64,000 bases of DNA from Amborella trichopoda (Eukaryota; Streptophyta; Magnoliopsida; Amborellales; Amborellaceae), in assembly GCF_000471905.2 (NCBI RefSeq), contig NW_006497511.1, positions 1,568,386 through 1,632,385 on the forward strand, read 5' to 3'. Position 1 is the first letter of the stretch; each line of letters opens with the position of its first letter. The notes under the pieces were generated by a model, which saw only the letters and a list, made by a program, of their open reading frames with translations, was not told where the DNA came from and made no database searches. Below are positions 22,401-33,689 of the stretch, piece after piece. The translations under genes were made by a program, and so were the position numbers.

Positions 22401-25400
22401 TTAGGGGTAGCAGAGATCGTCGTGCATTACCAACAACAAGTAGTCCAAGTGACCCTCCAAAATTAATTTTTTCAAGTGGTGGAAAGCAACTTAGCCGGCA
22501 TCTAACAATCTATCAAGCTATTCAACGCCAACTTGTGCTAGATGAGGATGATGATGAAAGGTGTACTGGCTCTGAGTTTTTGTCTACTGATGGACACAGA
22601 TTATGGAATGATGTGTATACCATCACATACCAGAGGGCCGATGCCCAAGCTGAGAGGACTTCTGCTAGGACTTCGGCTTCTACTTCTCTGTCAAGGTCTT
22701 CTAAAGCTAGTGCTGCTTCCATTTCTGGCTCTAACACTTCTTGGCAACAAATATCACTTCTGGATAGCATTTTGCAAGGGGAGCTTCCATGTGATATGGA
22801 GAAATTGGGTCCCACTTACAGCATTCTTTTGTTGCTGCGTGTTTTGGAGGGTTTGAATCAGTTGGCTCCTCGCTTGAGAGTCCAAGCAGTCTCTGATGCT
22901 TTTTCAAAGGGGAAATTATCTACCTTGGATGAGCTAAACATGGTGAGCGTCAGAGTTCCACCAGAAGAATTTATTAACAGCAAGCTGACCCCAAAACTCG
23001 CTCGACAAATCCAGGATGCTCTTGCTCTGTGTAGTGGTGGCCTTCCTTCTTGGTGTTACCAATTGACTAAAGCATGTCCCTTCTTGTTTCCCTTTGAGAC
23101 TAGGAGGCAATACTTCTATTCAACGGCTTTTGGATTATCTCGTGCGCTTCACCGTCTTCAACAGCAACAGAGTGCTGAAAACTTGAGTTCAACAAGCGAA
23201 AGAGAGGTTCGTGTTGGCCGGTTACAGCGACAGAAGGTTCGTGTATCTAGAAATCGCATCCTTGATTCAGCAGCCAAAGTCATGGAAATGTACTCTAGCC
23301 AGAAGGCTGTCCTGGAAGTTGAATATTTTGGTGAGGTTGGCACTGGCTTGGGTCCAACATTAGAGTTCTATACTCTCCTTAGTCATGACCTGCAAAAGAT
23401 TTGCTTGGAGATGTGGAGGTCAAGTTCTTCACCAGAGAAAAGTGTCATGGAAATTGATGGGCAGGATCAAACAGTTGAAAATATGGATGATGTGACTGCC
23501 ACAAAAAAGCTTGTTTTAGATCCTGTTGGTGGAGAGCTTGTACAAGCACCTCTTGGTCTGTTTCCTCGTCCATGGCCTCCTAATGCTGACACATCTGAGG
23601 GTAGCAAATTCTCTAAGGTTGTTGAGTACTTCCGCCTGGTTGGGCGAGTGATGGCAAAGGCTCTACAAGATGGGCGCCTGTTAGACCTCCCACTATCTCC
23701 CGCATTTTTTAAGCTTGTGTTGGGTTATGTAAGCTCTTTCATTTGCTTGATTGATTATTTTAAAGTGTTTTGCCTAATTGCCTTGTTCCGGTTATGTTTC
23801 AAGGCCTGATTCTTGTTCGTGTACTTGCAGGAGCTTGATTTGCATGATATTTTATCATTTGATGCTGATTTTGGAAAGATTTTGCAAGAAATGCAAGTCC
23901 TTGTTCACAAGAAGGAGTATTTAGAATCTATGCCTGGGGATCATCGGGAGCTTATATCTGATTTACGTTTCCGAGGTGCTCCCATTGAAGATCTTTGTCT
24001 TGATTTTACACTTCCTGGGTATTCAGATTATATTCTCAAAGAAGGGGCAGAAAGCACAATGGTATACATCTAATAACATGATATTTTACGTGCTTTATTT
24101 CGGCATATTGACATGAAGTCTTATGATAAGCTCTTTCTGGTCATTGTTTCAGGTCGATATCCATAATCTGGACGAATATATCACTTTGGTAGTTGATGCA
24201 ACTGTCAGAACAGGAATAATGCGACAAATGGAGGCCTTCAGAGCAGGGTTCAATCAGGTAACTTTATGCCTTTGGCTTCTAGCCTGTGAGATGCGTTGTT
24301 TTTTATTTTGTTTGGTTTCTTCCATGGGTCCGTGTACTATTCACGTTGCATGTATATATCGTATGGTCTGCAGACTGGTGATCCACCATTTTCCTCACCA
24401 ATGGATGGTGGAGAATGAATAGATGTTCTGCTTGCTAATGATGGATGGCAAGTCTCGACCATATATTATGAATGCAAGGTGTATGATGTGTTTTCCCTTC
24501 GTCCATGTGGCAATTATCAAATAACTTGGCATATATTTAGGCTACATTTTAATATTATTTTACTTCTCTATGTAACTGTGTTTAGCTAGTTGTATGTGGT
24601 GGCGTTATGCGGATTCTTGAGAGATTTGGTTCATTAATTGCTTTGCAAAATTCTTCTATTTGTGGTTTGCGTTTTCGTCTTAAGTTCAAGGTTTGAATTA
24701 GTGTGATAGCAAAATATCTTACCCATTTGTTTTGTTTAGGTCTTTGACATTACATCCCTTCAAATCTTTACACCAACTGAGCTGGACTACCTGCTATGTG
24801 GTCGCCGGGAGCTTTGGGAGGTAATGTCTTATGTTTCGGTTTACTTCATTTTTTTCATGGCCCTTATGGAGTTTGCAGAATGGTAGTGAGTTTAGATTTG
24901 GTGGACTTCATGCAGCCAGAGACACTTGCTGATCATATAAAATTTGATCATGGGTACACAGCAAAGAGCCCTGCAATTACAAATGTATGTATTTTATCAA
25001 TATTTTGTTATTAGTTTCGGCTCGTTTGTTATGAAGGGAAGTTTTCTTTGTTTGAATTTTTATTTTATTGGCTACGGGACTCAAATTACTTGGTTTATGG
25101 TGTTGTTAGTTGCTGGAAATTATGGGTGAGTTTACACCAGAGCAGCAGCGTGCATTCTGTCAGTTTGTCACTGGTGCTCCTAGGCTTCCTCCTGGAGGTC
25201 TGGCAGTCCTTAACCCCAAGCTCACCATTGTGAGAAAGGTATGTTCCGGGAGAAGGCAAAAATATCCCTTTCTTGTTCTTTATTCCATTGATTGATAAAC
25301 AAATCCAACTTCCCACTTCTTGGAACAATGTGCGTGTTGGTGTGTGCCTCGAGTTCTTTGTCCTTTTGGATGACAATATTAACTCTGGTGCAGCATTCAT

Positions 25401-25671
25401 CTTCCTCCACAAACATTTCATCCAATGGAACGGGTGTTACAGAATCAGCTGATGAGGACTTGCCCAGTGTCATGACTTGTGCTAATTACCTCAAGCTTCC
25501 TCCCTATTCTACCAAGGTTTTCCTTGTGATGTCTTGAATACATTGCAGTTCAAATATTTATCCTTGGTGGTTGTTTGCTTATAGTTGCTTGGCTTCCTAT
25601 TGCAGGAAATCATGCTCAAGAAACTGCTCTATGCTGTCAGTGAAGGGCAAGGTTCATTTGACCTCTCGTGA
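19196..25671 (+). CDS. UPL3/KAKTUS-like HECT E3 ubiquitin ligase, 3' part, one frameshift
   Basis: This is the C-terminal part of a plant HECT-type E3 ubiquitin ligase. The family accepts ubiquitin from E2 as a thioester on a HECT cysteine and passes it to lysines of target proteins; Arabidopsis UPL3 (KAKTUS) targets bHLH factors GL3 and EGL3 and limits trichome branching. Twelve exons join cleanly at GT-AG sites: 19196-19438, 19562-19683, 19785-21226, 21386-21478, 22139-23728, 23831-24061, 24153-24257, 24740-24820, 24916-24984, 25110-25238, 25394-25516, 25606-25671. Corrected for one extra base, they encode about 1,430 residues. The HECT domain fills roughly the last 380-400 residues, and the catalytic Cys lies in TCANYLKLP (codon 25478-25480). 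Compared with about 1,888 residues in Arabidopsis UPL3, the N-terminal ARM-repeat part is missing. The extra base at 20327-20328 causes a stop at 20344-20346. It may be an assembly error or a real disabling change. Confidence 0.93.
19562..19683 (+). CDS. UPL3-like, second visible exon
   Basis: Encodes IYGSSVNGQVRHKCLSVISK through LLGETNIS, helical ARM-like text. The exon ends with two bases (AG) of a split Ser codon, and GT follows at 19684. Confidence 0.93.
19785..21226 (+). CDS. UPL3-like, third visible exon, contains a +1 frameshift
   Basis: The first base completes the split Ser codon, then FLAGVLAWKDPQVLVP follows. The middle holds a Ser-rich linker, an RSRRYRRRS basic patch and a GKGKGKSKAS basic stretch. 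The reading frame changes at 20327-20328 (one C too many in GCATCCTGG). After it, GPALAEITAN and GDGV/EDGVSTFEFIG-type conserved text continue in the other frame to 21226. Exons two and three together are 1,564 bases, one more than a multiple of three, which confirms the single-base excess. Later text includes NALSSLERFPVIL and SSNVVLIDPLASL, typical of UPL3. Confidence 0.92.
21386..21478 (+). CDS. UPL3-like, acidic exon
   Basis: Thirty-one codons rich in Asp and Glu (DDDLDVSPVEIDDALVIEE then VSDDEDDDHEE), the conserved acidic stretch of UPL3. Phase 0 at both ends, with AG at 21384-21385 and GT at 21479. Confidence 0.93.
22139..23728 (+). CDS. UPL3-like, large exon leading into the HECT domain
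   Basis: Encodes 530 residues in one open frame. Conserved landmarks in order: LPEKVHDVKL, SFAAAAMAGLASASGKGIRG, GKQLSRHLTIYQAIQRQL, LLDSILQGELPCD, KLTPKLARQIQDALALCSG, WCYQLTKACPFLFPF and RRQYFYSTAFGLSRAL. The HECT N-lobe begins around EVEYFGEVGTGLGPTLEF (about 23315-23370). The exon ends in LPLSPAFFKLVLGY before GT at 23729. Confidence 0.95.
23831..24061 (+). CDS. UPL3-like, HECT exon
   Basis: Encodes ELDLHDILSFDADFGK through FTLPGYSDYILKEGAESTM, 77 residues of the HECT N-lobe. Phase 0; acceptor CAG ends at 23830 and donor GT is at 24062. Confidence 0.93.
24153..24257 (+). CDS. UPL3-like, HECT exon
   Basis: Encodes VDIHNLDEYITLVVDATV and RQMEAFRAGFNQ, 35 residues. Acceptor CAG ends at 24152 and donor GT is at 24258. 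Confidence 0.93.
24740..24820 (+). CDS. UPL3-like, HECT exon
   Basis: Encodes VFDITSLQIFTPTELDYLLC then GRRELWE, 27 residues, close to the N-lobe/C-lobe part of HECT. The preceding intron (24258-24739) is 482 bp with no other signal. Confidence 0.93.
24916..24984 (+). CDS. UPL3-like, HECT exon
   Basis: Encodes PETLADHIKFDHGYTAKS then PAITN, 23 residues. Acceptor GCAG ends at 24915 and donor GT is at 24985. Confidence 0.92.
25110..25238 (+). CDS. UPL3-like, HECT exon
   Basis: Encodes LLEIMGEFTPEQQRAFCQFV, then the conserved TGAPRLPPGGLAVL and NPKLTIVRK, 43 residues. Acceptor TTAG ends at 25109 and donor GT is at 25239. Confidence 0.94.
25394..25516 (+). CDS. UPL3-like, exon with HECT catalytic cysteine
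   Basis: Encodes 41 residues, ending DEDLPSVMTCANYLKLPPYS then TK. The Cys of TCANYLKLP (codon 25478-25480) is the ubiquitin-accepting residue of the HECT C-lobe and is present. Confidence 0.95.
25606..25671 (+). CDS. UPL3-like, last exon and stop
   Basis: Encodes EIMLKKLLYAVSEGQGSFDL then S and TGA at 25669-25671. The family ends in this same text, so the C-terminus is complete. Confidence 0.95.
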   Translation, partial: EIMLKKLLYAVSEGQGSFDLS

Positions 25672-26051
25672 TACACAAATACAACATGATGTATACCATG
25701 TGGTCACTGACCTCTATACGTCCTTGTTTCTCCAATGCCTGCTGCTATTAAAGTGATCCCAGGAGCAGGCCATTTACATCTAACTGGTTGTCAAAGGGTG
25801 ATCTCGGGCTCATACTTCCCGCTCTATTTTGCAGTCATGGCTGGCCTCTTCTGTCATGCCTGTTTCCATCATCATCTGTATATACGTCATTTACTTTCAC
25901 AAGATTCCGGTCTTGTCTTTGCATTTTATTTCTGCAATAATATAAATCCATTACTGTGTTGCCCTCAAAAGATGCATGCGCTGATTGGGAGAGCCTTGTT
26001 TGCGAAAGAGAGTGCAAAGATTTGTGTTGCCATTGTTTATTTATGAATAAA
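25672..26051 (+). promoter_or_regulatory. UPL3-like 3' UTR with AATAAA poly(A) signal
   Basis: Noncoding text follows the stop. A canonical AATAAA lies at 26046-26051, about 375 bases after the stop, a plausible 3' UTR length for a plant gene. The cleavage site is not visible from sequence alone. Confidence 0.55.
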
Positions 26052-26503
26052 AGGGTAGACCCTTTGTTATTCATTGAGGGTTACGGTTTACAATTTGGTG
26101 TAAAACTGTATAACCTCGAACAATCATAGGCGCACCCCAAATTCTGTGAGTAAATGCGGTTTCTGGGTCATAAATCTTTGTAATGGTCTGAAAGTCTGTT
26201 TTCATCACCAATATGTAAAACACAGTTTGGCAGGGGAAATTGGCCATTCTGGACACCGGTTTGTATAATGCAATCCGATGACTCTCTTGGGTGAGATAGT
26301 TAATAAATTTTTTGTGAAGATTTGGATGCTTTTGCTGGAACTATTTATCCATAAATAGTATTACCCATGAGATGGCAATCCATTGATGATAGGGATCCAT
26401 CTAGCAAAAAGGAAAATGTACATCCTTATGCCACTAGATTAGATTAGAAAGTGTACATGTTTATCCAATTAAATTAGAAAGTGTACACCAATATAAAAAA
26501 TTC

Positions 26504-27453
26504 GAAATTCAAGATTTAAATTTCAATTTAAAACTTGTGGCAATCCCTACACTCTCCCTCAAGTTGGCATAAACATTGAGGACGTCCAAAATTCGTGAGA
26601 AATTGAAATTTGTCTTTCCCAATGGCTTTTGTGAATATATCGGCTCGTTGAACTAGTTGGAACATGAGCAGTACAAAATAGATTTTATTAAATTCTCTTA
26701 AACTAGATGGCAATGAAGTTTAATATGTTTTGTTTCGTTTAGGGAAGATTGGATTGGCAGCAATATGTAGGGTTTTGATTTATTGTCACACTAAAGCATC
26801 ATTAGGCCATTATGAGGAATGCTAAGATCTAACGAGGTATTTTAGCTTAGTAAGTTTACAAGATGCAACTGCCATAGAATGATATTCCGTTAATGCATAT
26901 GATTGTGAAACTGTTTGGAGAACCGCAATGCCAAAAAAGTATGTCAAATGACTTAAATCTTTGATATGAAATCACCTACTGAGAAAGGTCTTGAGAGTAT
27001 TAATGCATTTATGTTGTTGCCAGTGATCATGATATCATCTACATAGATCAAGACATGATCTATTTGCAACGTCTTTTGTCTACGGGGGGTGTTGTTCAAT
27101 CAATGACCATGTATTATTTGCTTCTAATGCAGTGATTTTTGTACTCATTGCTTCTATCCAATTAGGATAAGTGGATACTTGTTTAAAAGAAGTTAGTTCA
27201 GTTGTGCAACAAATGGAGCAAAAGTTCTACAAGAGGCAGAAGTTAGTCTAGGAGATGACAACACTTAATGGATAATGAACGCCTTGAACCAATTGAAGAG
27301 AAAGCAGGTTGAGAATGCACAATGATGTAACAATGGAAATCTTGTAAATATTTTGGAGGTTGAGAGTGAAAACTTTGGAAGCAAAAGTAGTTAGATCATC
27401 AACCAAAGAAAAAAAAAAAAATGAAATTCAAGATTTGAATTTCAATTTAAAAA
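26504..27453 (-). mobile_element. Ty1/copia pol remnant, minus strand, internally deleted
   Basis: Read on the - strand from high to low coordinates. About 27190-27085 resembles the copia RT N-terminus (PNWIEAMSTKITALEANNTW). This jumps directly to a YVDDIMITGNN catalytic motif near 27040. Then come a SHLTYFFGI-like stretch near 26950 and an EYHSMAVASCKLTKLKYL RNase H stretch near 26885-26830. A QRADIFTKAIGKDKF stretch, the typical end of copia pol, lies near 26660-26600. Most of the RT domain is deleted. The relic is bounded by a direct repeat of about 30 bp, GAAATTCAAGATTT.AATTTC (26504 and 27423), which could be duplicated flank or LTR remains. It lies tail to tail with the UPL3-like gene. 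Confidence 0.75.
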
Positions 27454-27636
27454 TTCAAGTAATCCCAACATCTTTTTTAAAAATAGAGAAATAATTTAAA
27501 GCATATAAATTGTGGGAATCGGGAAAATTCGAATTGTGTGGTTCCGTGACAAAAATAGCTTGTTCCCTCAGGGAATGGAATGATTATTGGGGAATCGGCC
27601 TGACTCCTGGTTTTTTCTAAAATTATATATATATAT

Positions 27637-28513
27637 NNNNNNNNNNNNNNNNNNNNNNNNNNNNNNNNNNNNNNNNNNNNNNNNNNNNNNNNNNNNNNNN
27701 NNNNNNNNNNNNNNNNNNNNNNNNNNNNNNNNNNNNNNNNNNNNNNNNNNNNNNNNNNNNNNNNNNNNNNNNNNNNNNNNNNNNNNNNNNNNNNNNNNNN
27801 NNNNNNNNNNNNNNNNNNNNNNNNNNNNNNNNNNNNNNNNNNNNNNNNNNNNNNNNNNNNNNNNNNNNNNNNNNNNNNNNNNNNNNNNNNNNNNNNNNNN
27901 NNNNNNNNNNNNNNNNNNNNNNNNNNNNNNNNNNNNNNNNNNNNNNNNNNNNNNNNNNNNNNNNNNNNNNNNNNNNNNNNNNNNNNNNNNNNNNNNNNNN
28001 NNNNNNNNNNNNNNNNNNNNNNNNNNNNNNNNNNNNNNNNNNNNNNNNNNNNNNNNNNNNNNNNNNNNNNNNNNNNNNNNNNNNNNNNNNNNNNNNNNNN
28101 NNNNNNNNNNNNNNNNNNNNNNNNNNNNNNNNNNNNNNNNNNNNNNNNNNNNNNNNNNNNNNNNNNNNNNNNNNNNNNNNNNNNNNNNNNNNNNNNNNNN
28201 NNNNNNNNNNNNNNNNNNNNNNNNNNNNNNNNNNNNNNNNNNNNNNNNNNNNNNNNNNNNNNNNNNNNNNNNNNNNNNNNNNNNNNNNNNNNNNNNNNNN
28301 NNNNNNNNNNNNNNNNNNNNNNNNNNNNNNNNNNNNNNNNNNNNNNNNNNNNNNNNNNNNNNNNNNNNNNNNNNNNNNNNNNNNNNNNNNNNNNNNNNNN
28401 NNNNNNNNNNNNNNNNNNNNNNNNNNNNNNNNNNNNNNNNNNNNNNNNNNNNNNNNNNNNNNNNNNNNNNNNNNNNNNNNNNNNNNNNNNNNNNNNNNNN
28501 NNNNNNNNNNNNN
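27637..28513. other. Assembly gap (877 N)
   Basis: Unknown bases, preceded by a short (AT)n run and followed directly by hairpin-forming sequence. Confidence 1.
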
Positions 28514-28526
28514 ATTAGCCCCCTAG

Positions 28527-28582
28527 CTCATATGAACATATGTGTTCATATGAGTCCAACGGTCCAGATTGAATCTGGACCG
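28527..28582. repeat. Two adjacent short palindromes
   Basis: 28527-28554 has 12-bp arms (CTCATATGAACA and its complement) around a 4-base loop. 28560-28582 has 11-bp arms (CGGTCCAGATT and its complement) around one base. They lie immediately right of the N gap. Confidence 0.9.
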
Positions 28583-28621
28583 ATCTGACAAGCATGACAT
28601 CATTTCGTATTTGAATTTTAA

Positions 28622-28869
28622 TATTTTTTTTACAAATCCAAATGATTTAAAATTTTAGGCGTGTATTCTTAAAAAATAAGAGAATCTAATAAAAATATCA
28701 AAAAAATAATTTGTAAGAAATAAATTGATCAAAATACCCTTGAAATATTTTAGGGGTATTTTGGTCAATTTAGTTTTACGAATTATTTTTAAAATATTTT
28801 TATTAGGTGAACCTTTATGAGAAGAATGGACGCCTAAAATTTCAATTTATTTGGATTTGTAGAAAAAAC
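28622..28869. mobile_element. Foldback sequence with arms of about 117 bp
   Basis: The left arm 28622-28740 and right arm 28753-28869 are imperfect reverse complements. Matching pieces include ACAAATCCAAAT, AAATTTTAGGCG, CTAATAAAAATAT, AATAATT.GTAA and CAAAATACCC. The loop is about 12 bp. Such long-arm foldbacks are typical of MITEs. Its GAATTTTAATATTTTTTT approach sequence is shared with the element at 37451-37819, so they may be related. No target-site duplication could be defined. Confidence 0.7.
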
Positions 28870-30480
28870 ATAAGGTTTCTGATTCCAAAACCACATCTAG
28901 ACAAAATTTAGTAGTGTGCCTTAATGCTATAATATAAAAAAGAGCATCTTATACAAACCTCACCCTATTCATAGGGATAATTTAACTTGAGCATAAATGG
29001 AATGTGGAGTGGATTTACTTGATTTACAATTGAGTCTTATTAACGTTACTTCTTATGAGTAGTATCATGAGAAACAAGTAAAACTTTTTATCATTAAGGC
29101 CCCTTTTTGTTTCTTGGAAATGGAAATCAAGGAGACTCTTTTCCATGGATACCAGTTCCTGCGTTTTCGAGGACGTGATTCCTGTTTTTACCTGGATATT
29201 GGTATCCACTTTTTGAGCCCATCATGTGGAAAGGCCAATTCCAACAAAATTTATGGTATTAATATTTTTGGAATATGGGAATGACTCCATGGAGGCGACA
29301 TTACTACCTTTGATAGTTTGAATTGAGGTTTGCACAAAAAAACCTGCATCGAACTTCTCTCTCTGTGTCTCTCTCTTTTCTATAACACCTCTCTCACCCC
29401 TCTCTCTCATTAGCTCTTCTCTCTCTCTCCATAACCTCTCTCCCTCTACTCTCTTGTAAACTTCTCTCTATCTCTCTCTCTAATCTCTATCTTCTTATGT
29501 AATCTATTTTGTTTCTTTCTGTTAATCCTCTATCTCACTCTTTCCGCTCTTTATTTCTGCGAGTTTTCTCATTCTTTGTCAACTTGCTCCCTCTCTCTCC
29601 TCTCTTTCTCTTTGTATTTGTAATCTCTCATCCCTTTCTCTCTCTTTCTCTCCACCCACAATCTCTCTCTATCGTTTCCATTCTCTCTCTAACTATCTTT
29701 CTTACTTAGCAATTTTAAAATGTCACCATTTGTTTCTCACTTGTAAAATACTACAAAAAGTATATTACAAAAATTCTACCCCCAACAATAGGAACTAAAA
29801 AATCTTGAGAACGATAGAACTTAAAAAAACAAAACAAAAAGAACAAGGATATAATAAAAGTTTTGAATTTATGATAGACATACCTTCTAGACAATCCAAA
29901 TTGTTGATAGGCATCTTTCAATTCTCTTACTGAATGCTAAGAGATACCAATTTAGGGAGATACTGGGGTATATTTTATTTGAATTACCATCCCTGGCTTC
30001 CCTAAAAAATGTGCTTCCTTTAGAGTTGGAATCACATACCTTGGCATTGATATTGGTCAAAATTTCGTTTTGTTTTTTTAAATTGAAAAGGAGGAGATGT
30101 GAACTTATTGCATGAATGTTTGGAAGAAAAAAAGGAGTGTTCGGGGAGATATTTGCCTTGATTCATGCAACCGGTTGTTGGACGATTTATGAGGCTTGTG
30201 CGTATGCCACTTAGACTTTAGAAATGCTCAAACACTCAACCTTGTCAGGTGATTAGGCTTGACAAAGTTGTTTGGGTATATTTTGTGAGACTTTTGAGGA
30301 ATTTCGCCACCGTGTTTGTGAGTCAGGAAGATGGTGAGCGGTAAAAGTAGTTTTGGGGATGATGGTGTCAGAAAGGAGGAAGATGGGGAGAATGGGATCC
30401 CCTTTTGTAGCCTTTGATATGAAGTTTCTTTCAGATTCTTCAAAAAATGCTACAAAAGTTGTTATTAGGTTATTTCTTCT
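28870..30480. other. No gene seen; CT-rich tract
   Basis: 29350-29700 is dominated by CTCTCT repeats, and the open frames there are low-complexity artefacts. The rest is AT-rich without recognisable genes. Confidence 0.55.
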
Positions 30481-30504
30481 CCTTTAGATGATGTTTTCGG
30501 GGGG

Positions 30505-32414
30505 TTGTTGTCTCCTCCTTTAGACGATGTTATCGGGTTAGGTGATTGGGTAAGCAGGGCTTGGGGATTGTCCCACATTCCACATGTGAAAGCTTTAGGG
30601 GCATCTCGTGTAGCTTTTTGCCTAAGCTGTGAAGAGGACACAAAAAGGGTGATTCGTCAAAGACTTTTCACAGTTTGTGAGAGAACACTAACTCTGGATA
30701 TCTGGCATCCAAGTGTGTATGTTTCACATGTTCTGATGAAAGAGACTTGGATTCGTTTGTAGAGCATACCTTTTCATGCTTGGAATCTTGGTGTGATTTA
30801 GAAACTTGCAAACTTATGTGGGATCTTTTATAAGGTGGACTGGGATCTGTTAAAGAGAGAGGAGATGAGGATTCTCAGAGTTAAGGTTTTTCTTAATAGA
30901 TTTTATCCAATTCACAAGAAGCTACTATTGAGGGTGGGTCAGGATGATTTCATTATTGATGTGACCATGGAGGGCCATTCTGTAGGCCCAACCAAGAATA
31001 TTAAGGCCGTCCGTAAGCCTTCAATAGCCGTTGATTCTGGCAGGGATTTGCATGATGAGGACTGGACTTTGGTGAAATCCAAAACTAATAAGAAGAAGAT
31101 GAATATGCACCAAGAGGGGCTCGAACCAGTACATAACTTCTGAAAAAACAAAGGTCCATCAATGGTGAAGCCATACACAACCAATCATCTAGTCATAGGC
31201 ATACACGCGACAATAATTTTTTAAATTTTAAAAGGTCAGTGCCTTCTATTTTGCCTCCTTCTATTTTAGAAGCTAGGGGCATATCAGGCAGCTGTGATAT
31301 ATCCCTAAATTGTGGAACTTTCCTTGATGATTATAGATGTGACTGAAATCTTTTGAATCCACCAAAAGATGACAATTTTTCTTTGGGAAGTACAAGTCAC
31401 CTAGGAAAACAGGGAGGTTTCGTGCTTGAGAAGCTTTGCCTCTTGCCTTATGTAGCTAAGGAAAGGAAAGATAATATTGAAGAATTTTTGGTAGTGACGG
31501 CTTCCTTGCTGTCTCTAGGCAAACTTACACTGCTCTACATGTCCATCTCTTTCATCTTCAAGATGCTTCCTGCCAAGTTGTTTCCATTTAGACTTGCAAC
31601 AAAGAAGAAGAATAAGGTACAAATAACTCAGGATGATGCTTTTTGGCCTATGGGAGATTTGGTGCATCTGAATGATGATGAAGAGGAGGTGCTGCTGGAT
31701 GAATGAAATCCTATCCAGGAGATGGCCGTAGGCATTGTTGATGTGGAAATAGAATAGATGCTTGAGGAGGAGGGTCCGATCCAGCCTATTCATGTTCCAA
31801 CGCTAGATGTTGAAGGAGTGCCTATGGCCGAAGAGGAGATTGTTAATCCAGGATCAGGTGATGGTGATATGGTGCATGTGCCTCGGCCTGTAGCTAATGA
31901 AAACCTGGATGTAGGGTTTGCAGAAGCTAGTGAAGGTGTAGTGGCTCTCATGCTGCAACATCGAGCAGTTCTGCCAGTGGATGTGGGATAAGGTGGGCTG
32001 ACACAAGAGGCTGAAGAGAGGGTGGTTGAATGCGTGCAAATTTTAGAGGACATGGGAGCTGACTTCAATATTCCCATTGGAGTGGTTCTAGAAGCCATTA
32101 AAGAAAATATCAAAACAGAGAAGGCCAGCCAGTCTAAGAAGCAGGAGAAGAATGAAAATTTTTCGGATGGTGGATCAGAGACTTGCAAAGATAGAAAAGG
32201 AAAGACTAAAGTGACTCTGAAGCTAACTCATTCCTCGGTGGCGGCGAGAGCAGGTCAGAGAGTCATTGCAATAGCTAATTGCCAAGATGATTCAGGACAA
32301 GTTGTTATTCTTAGTGATGATGATAGTGATTCTGATGGGCAGCCAACTACCGGCTTGGTGGAAGCCGCCTTCTCATCACTGGTTAATGAAGATTGTTGCT
32401 TGGAATGTTCGTAG
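30505..32414 (+). pseudogene. LINE ORF1-like region
   Basis: 30505-30830 reads as DUF4283-type text of plant LINE ORF1 proteins, ending in ETWIRL, a stop, then IPFHAWN (the family has WIRL.G.P...W). 30835-31143 continues it. 32022-32414 is a hydrophilic open frame rich in Lys and Ser with an acidic SDDDSDSDG stretch, and ends after overlapping the ORF2 start by 29 bp. The presumed role in the family is RNA binding. Many stops and frameshifts. Confidence 0.6.
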
Positions 32415-33500
32415 ACTAGGAGATGATAGAAGAAAGAAAGAAATTCATTTTTTGGTAGCAAAGCACAAGTTTGATGCTGTTGGAAATGAAGTTGCCTAGT
32501 CCTGCGGTTAGGTCTATTAGGGATGTTTGGGGTTTAAGTCAGGTTTAGTTTTGTGGGGTTGATTATGTAGGAGCATCTGGGGGGTTATGAACTTTTTGGG
32601 ACCCTTTGGTTTTGAGGTGTTTGAATGTTATCTAGATGCCTTGATGTTTGCGTGTAATATTTGAGGACATTTTCTTCATTTCATTGGCTGTTATTAAATG
32701 TTTATGAACCGAATATTGTGGATTTTAAGCAAGACTTTCTAGTTGAAATTTCGAATGTTTTGAATGATGTTGGCTTACCTGCTTGTGTGGGTAGGGACTT
32801 TAATTTTATTTGAAGGCCAGATGAAACCTCTTCTAATGTTTCTTTCAATTATGGAATGCGCATGTTCAATGATTTTATTCAGTTCAGTAGCTTGCTTGAA
32901 TTGCCTTCTAATGGATGCTTATATATCTGATCCAACAATAACACAACTAATCTTAATATGAGTAAACTTGATAGATTCTTGGTATCTGTTGATTGGGAAA
33001 GGAACTTTCCTTTAGTTGGAGTTAAATCACTACCAAAATTATCATCTGATCGTATTCTGTTATGGCTTGGTACATCTAATGAGGTAGTGGGACCTAGACT
33101 GTTTAGAATGGAGAATGCTTAGTTGATGGAGAGCAAGGTGAGGGATATCATTAGAAACACATGGTGCAACACTTGTGCAAGGTTGATGTGGTTTCAAAGT
33201 GTATAAAAAATTGTTGAATGTGAAACATCGATTAATTTAGGGAAGAAGTCTTCAAGATTCAATCTTCATAATAAGATTAAACTTGTTGTCCAAGAGATCA
33301 GTCAATTGGACAATGATATTCAAGTGAATGGGGAGCTCACTGAAACCATTTTGGCACATAGATTACAGTGTCAAAACCAGCTACATGATCTCCTAAGATA
33401 AGAGGAAGTATATTAGCGACAAAGATCGATGGTGAAATGGTTGCAAGAAGGGGATTTGAAGGAGGAGACAAAATGAAATTTCGGTAATTAATTTTTTAAA
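32386..33500 (+). pseudogene. LINE ORF2 endonuclease remnant
   Basis: The ATG at 32386 opens MKIVAWNVRRLGDDRRKKEI, matching the start of plant LINE ORF2 (M K I..WN.RGLG), which is an apurinic-like endonuclease that nicks the target. After about 37 codons the frame is lost and stops accumulate. An NFPLVGVKSLPKLSSDR stretch near 33005-33050 marks the end of the domain (family has ..SDH). Confidence 0.7.
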
Positions 33501-33689
33501 TATTGCTGAAAATGATGTGGTGGGGTGGGAATGTAAGTTTGTTAGTCATTTTGAAAAGGCCTTCACCTGTGAACAACAGTTTGAAGTGAAGTTCCATAGA
33601 GTTCCTTTTAAAAGACATGATGAAAGTAAGGCAAATGAGCATGAAATCTCGGTTACTATGGAGGAGGTAAATGGAGTTGCGTTCTCACT

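Noticed and set aside
27587..28588. Open frame of 333 codons
   Set aside because: Almost entirely N; no readable protein.
29095..29125. GGCCCCTTTTTGTTTC after TAA as a Tourist-like MITE end
   Set aside because: No matching inverted end was found downstream.
29509..29709. Small hydrophobic Ser/Leu-rich protein
   Set aside because: Produced by CTCTCT repeats; no other evidence of coding.
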